This document shows positions 5,628 to 5,781 of a DNA stretch of 5,781 nt, one piece after another (the stretch's first letter is position 1; each line of letters begins with the position of its first letter). Source of the DNA: JBKHXU01 sp046565865 (GTDB taxonomy: Bacteria; Pseudomonadota; Gammaproteobacteria; Acidiferrobacterales; Sulfurifustaceae); NCBI GenBank assembly GCA_046565865.1, contig JBKHXU010000064.1, positions 1-5,781 on the forward strand, in the 5' to 3' direction. The notes under the pieces were generated by a model. That model was not told the origin of the DNA and did not search any database. It worked only from the letters and a program-made list of their open reading frames with translations. The position numbers were made by a program, and so were the translations under genes.

Positions 5628-5781
5628 TTACTCGGTGCGACTCGGTGCCGGCGTCGCCGAACGCGCGAAGATCCAGACGATGCTGCCGCCGACAATCAGC
5701 GACGAGTCAGTTTCCACCAACGGGCTCGGCCGAAACGCGGCGCCGGAGAGATTGTCGTAGCGCGCGAACACACCGATCCAA
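5628..5781 (-). CDS. MipA/OmpV-family outer-membrane protein, C-terminal fragment cut by the right edge
   Basis: The minus strand from 5780 is open for 50 codons and ends with TAA at 5630-5628. The fragment reads WIGVFARYDNLSGAAFRPSP and continues LVETDSSLIVGGSIVWIF. The pattern of a YDNL-SGAAF strand, then SPLV, then a glycine-containing amphipathic strand ending in an aromatic residue matches the C-terminus of MipA/OmpV-type beta-barrels of the outer membrane, some of which act as scaffolds for peptidoglycan enzymes. The last barrel strand would end at the Phe 13 residues before the stop, leaving a short polar tail, ARSATPAPSRTE. Many outer-membrane proteins end at the aromatic residue itself, so this tail is slightly unusual. 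It is partly encoded by two adjacent 10-base near-repeats, CTCGGTGCGA and CTCGGTGCCG on the plus strand (5631-5650). The gene is on the same strand as aroC and 51 bases upstream. The family call rests on a short fragment. Confidence 0.65.
   Translation of the reverse strand, partial: WIGVFARYDNLSGAAFRPSPLVETDSSLIVGGSIVWIFARSATPAPSRTE

Overview
The window looks like an ordinary stretch of chromosome from a high-GC proteobacterium, most likely a gammaproteobacterium outside the enterics. The evidence is codon use rich in GC, LeuC/LeuD and AroC proteins of the proteobacterial type, a leuCD cluster that begins at leuC rather than in an enteric-type leuABCD operon, a LysR regulator divergent from leuC, and an aroC gene followed by a single MFS transporter gene. 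From memory, the last two arrangements resemble those in Pseudomonas. The species cannot be named from the sequence.

Layout, left to right. Positions 1-1945 (minus strand) hold leuC followed by the start of leuD, which overlap by 14 bases; leuD runs off the left edge. Together they encode isopropylmalate isomerase of leucine biosynthesis. Positions 1946-2034 are a compact AT-rich divergent promoter region with a LysR-type T-N11-A box. Positions 2035-3323 (plus strand) hold a LysR-family regulator followed, through an ATGA overlap, by an unrecognised 140-residue protein. This second unit ends convergently inside the tail of an MFS transporter gene, with a 17-base overlap and a small hairpin around the stop codon. 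Positions 3307-5576 (minus strand) hold aroC (chorismate synthase) and, 32 bases downstream, the MFS transporter (HcaT/PPP-like). Positions 5628-5781 (minus strand) hold the last 50 codons of a MipA/OmpV-like outer-membrane protein that continues past the right edge.

How the genes work together: leuCD convert 2-isopropylmalate to 3-isopropylmalate and are probably controlled by the divergent LysR protein. aroC makes chorismate, the branch point to aromatic amino acids and other aromatics. The transporter is probably co-transcribed with aroC, but its substrate is unknown. I saw no mobile element, CRISPR array, RNA gene, phage or defence gene. The least explained element is the 140-residue protein coupled to the regulator.
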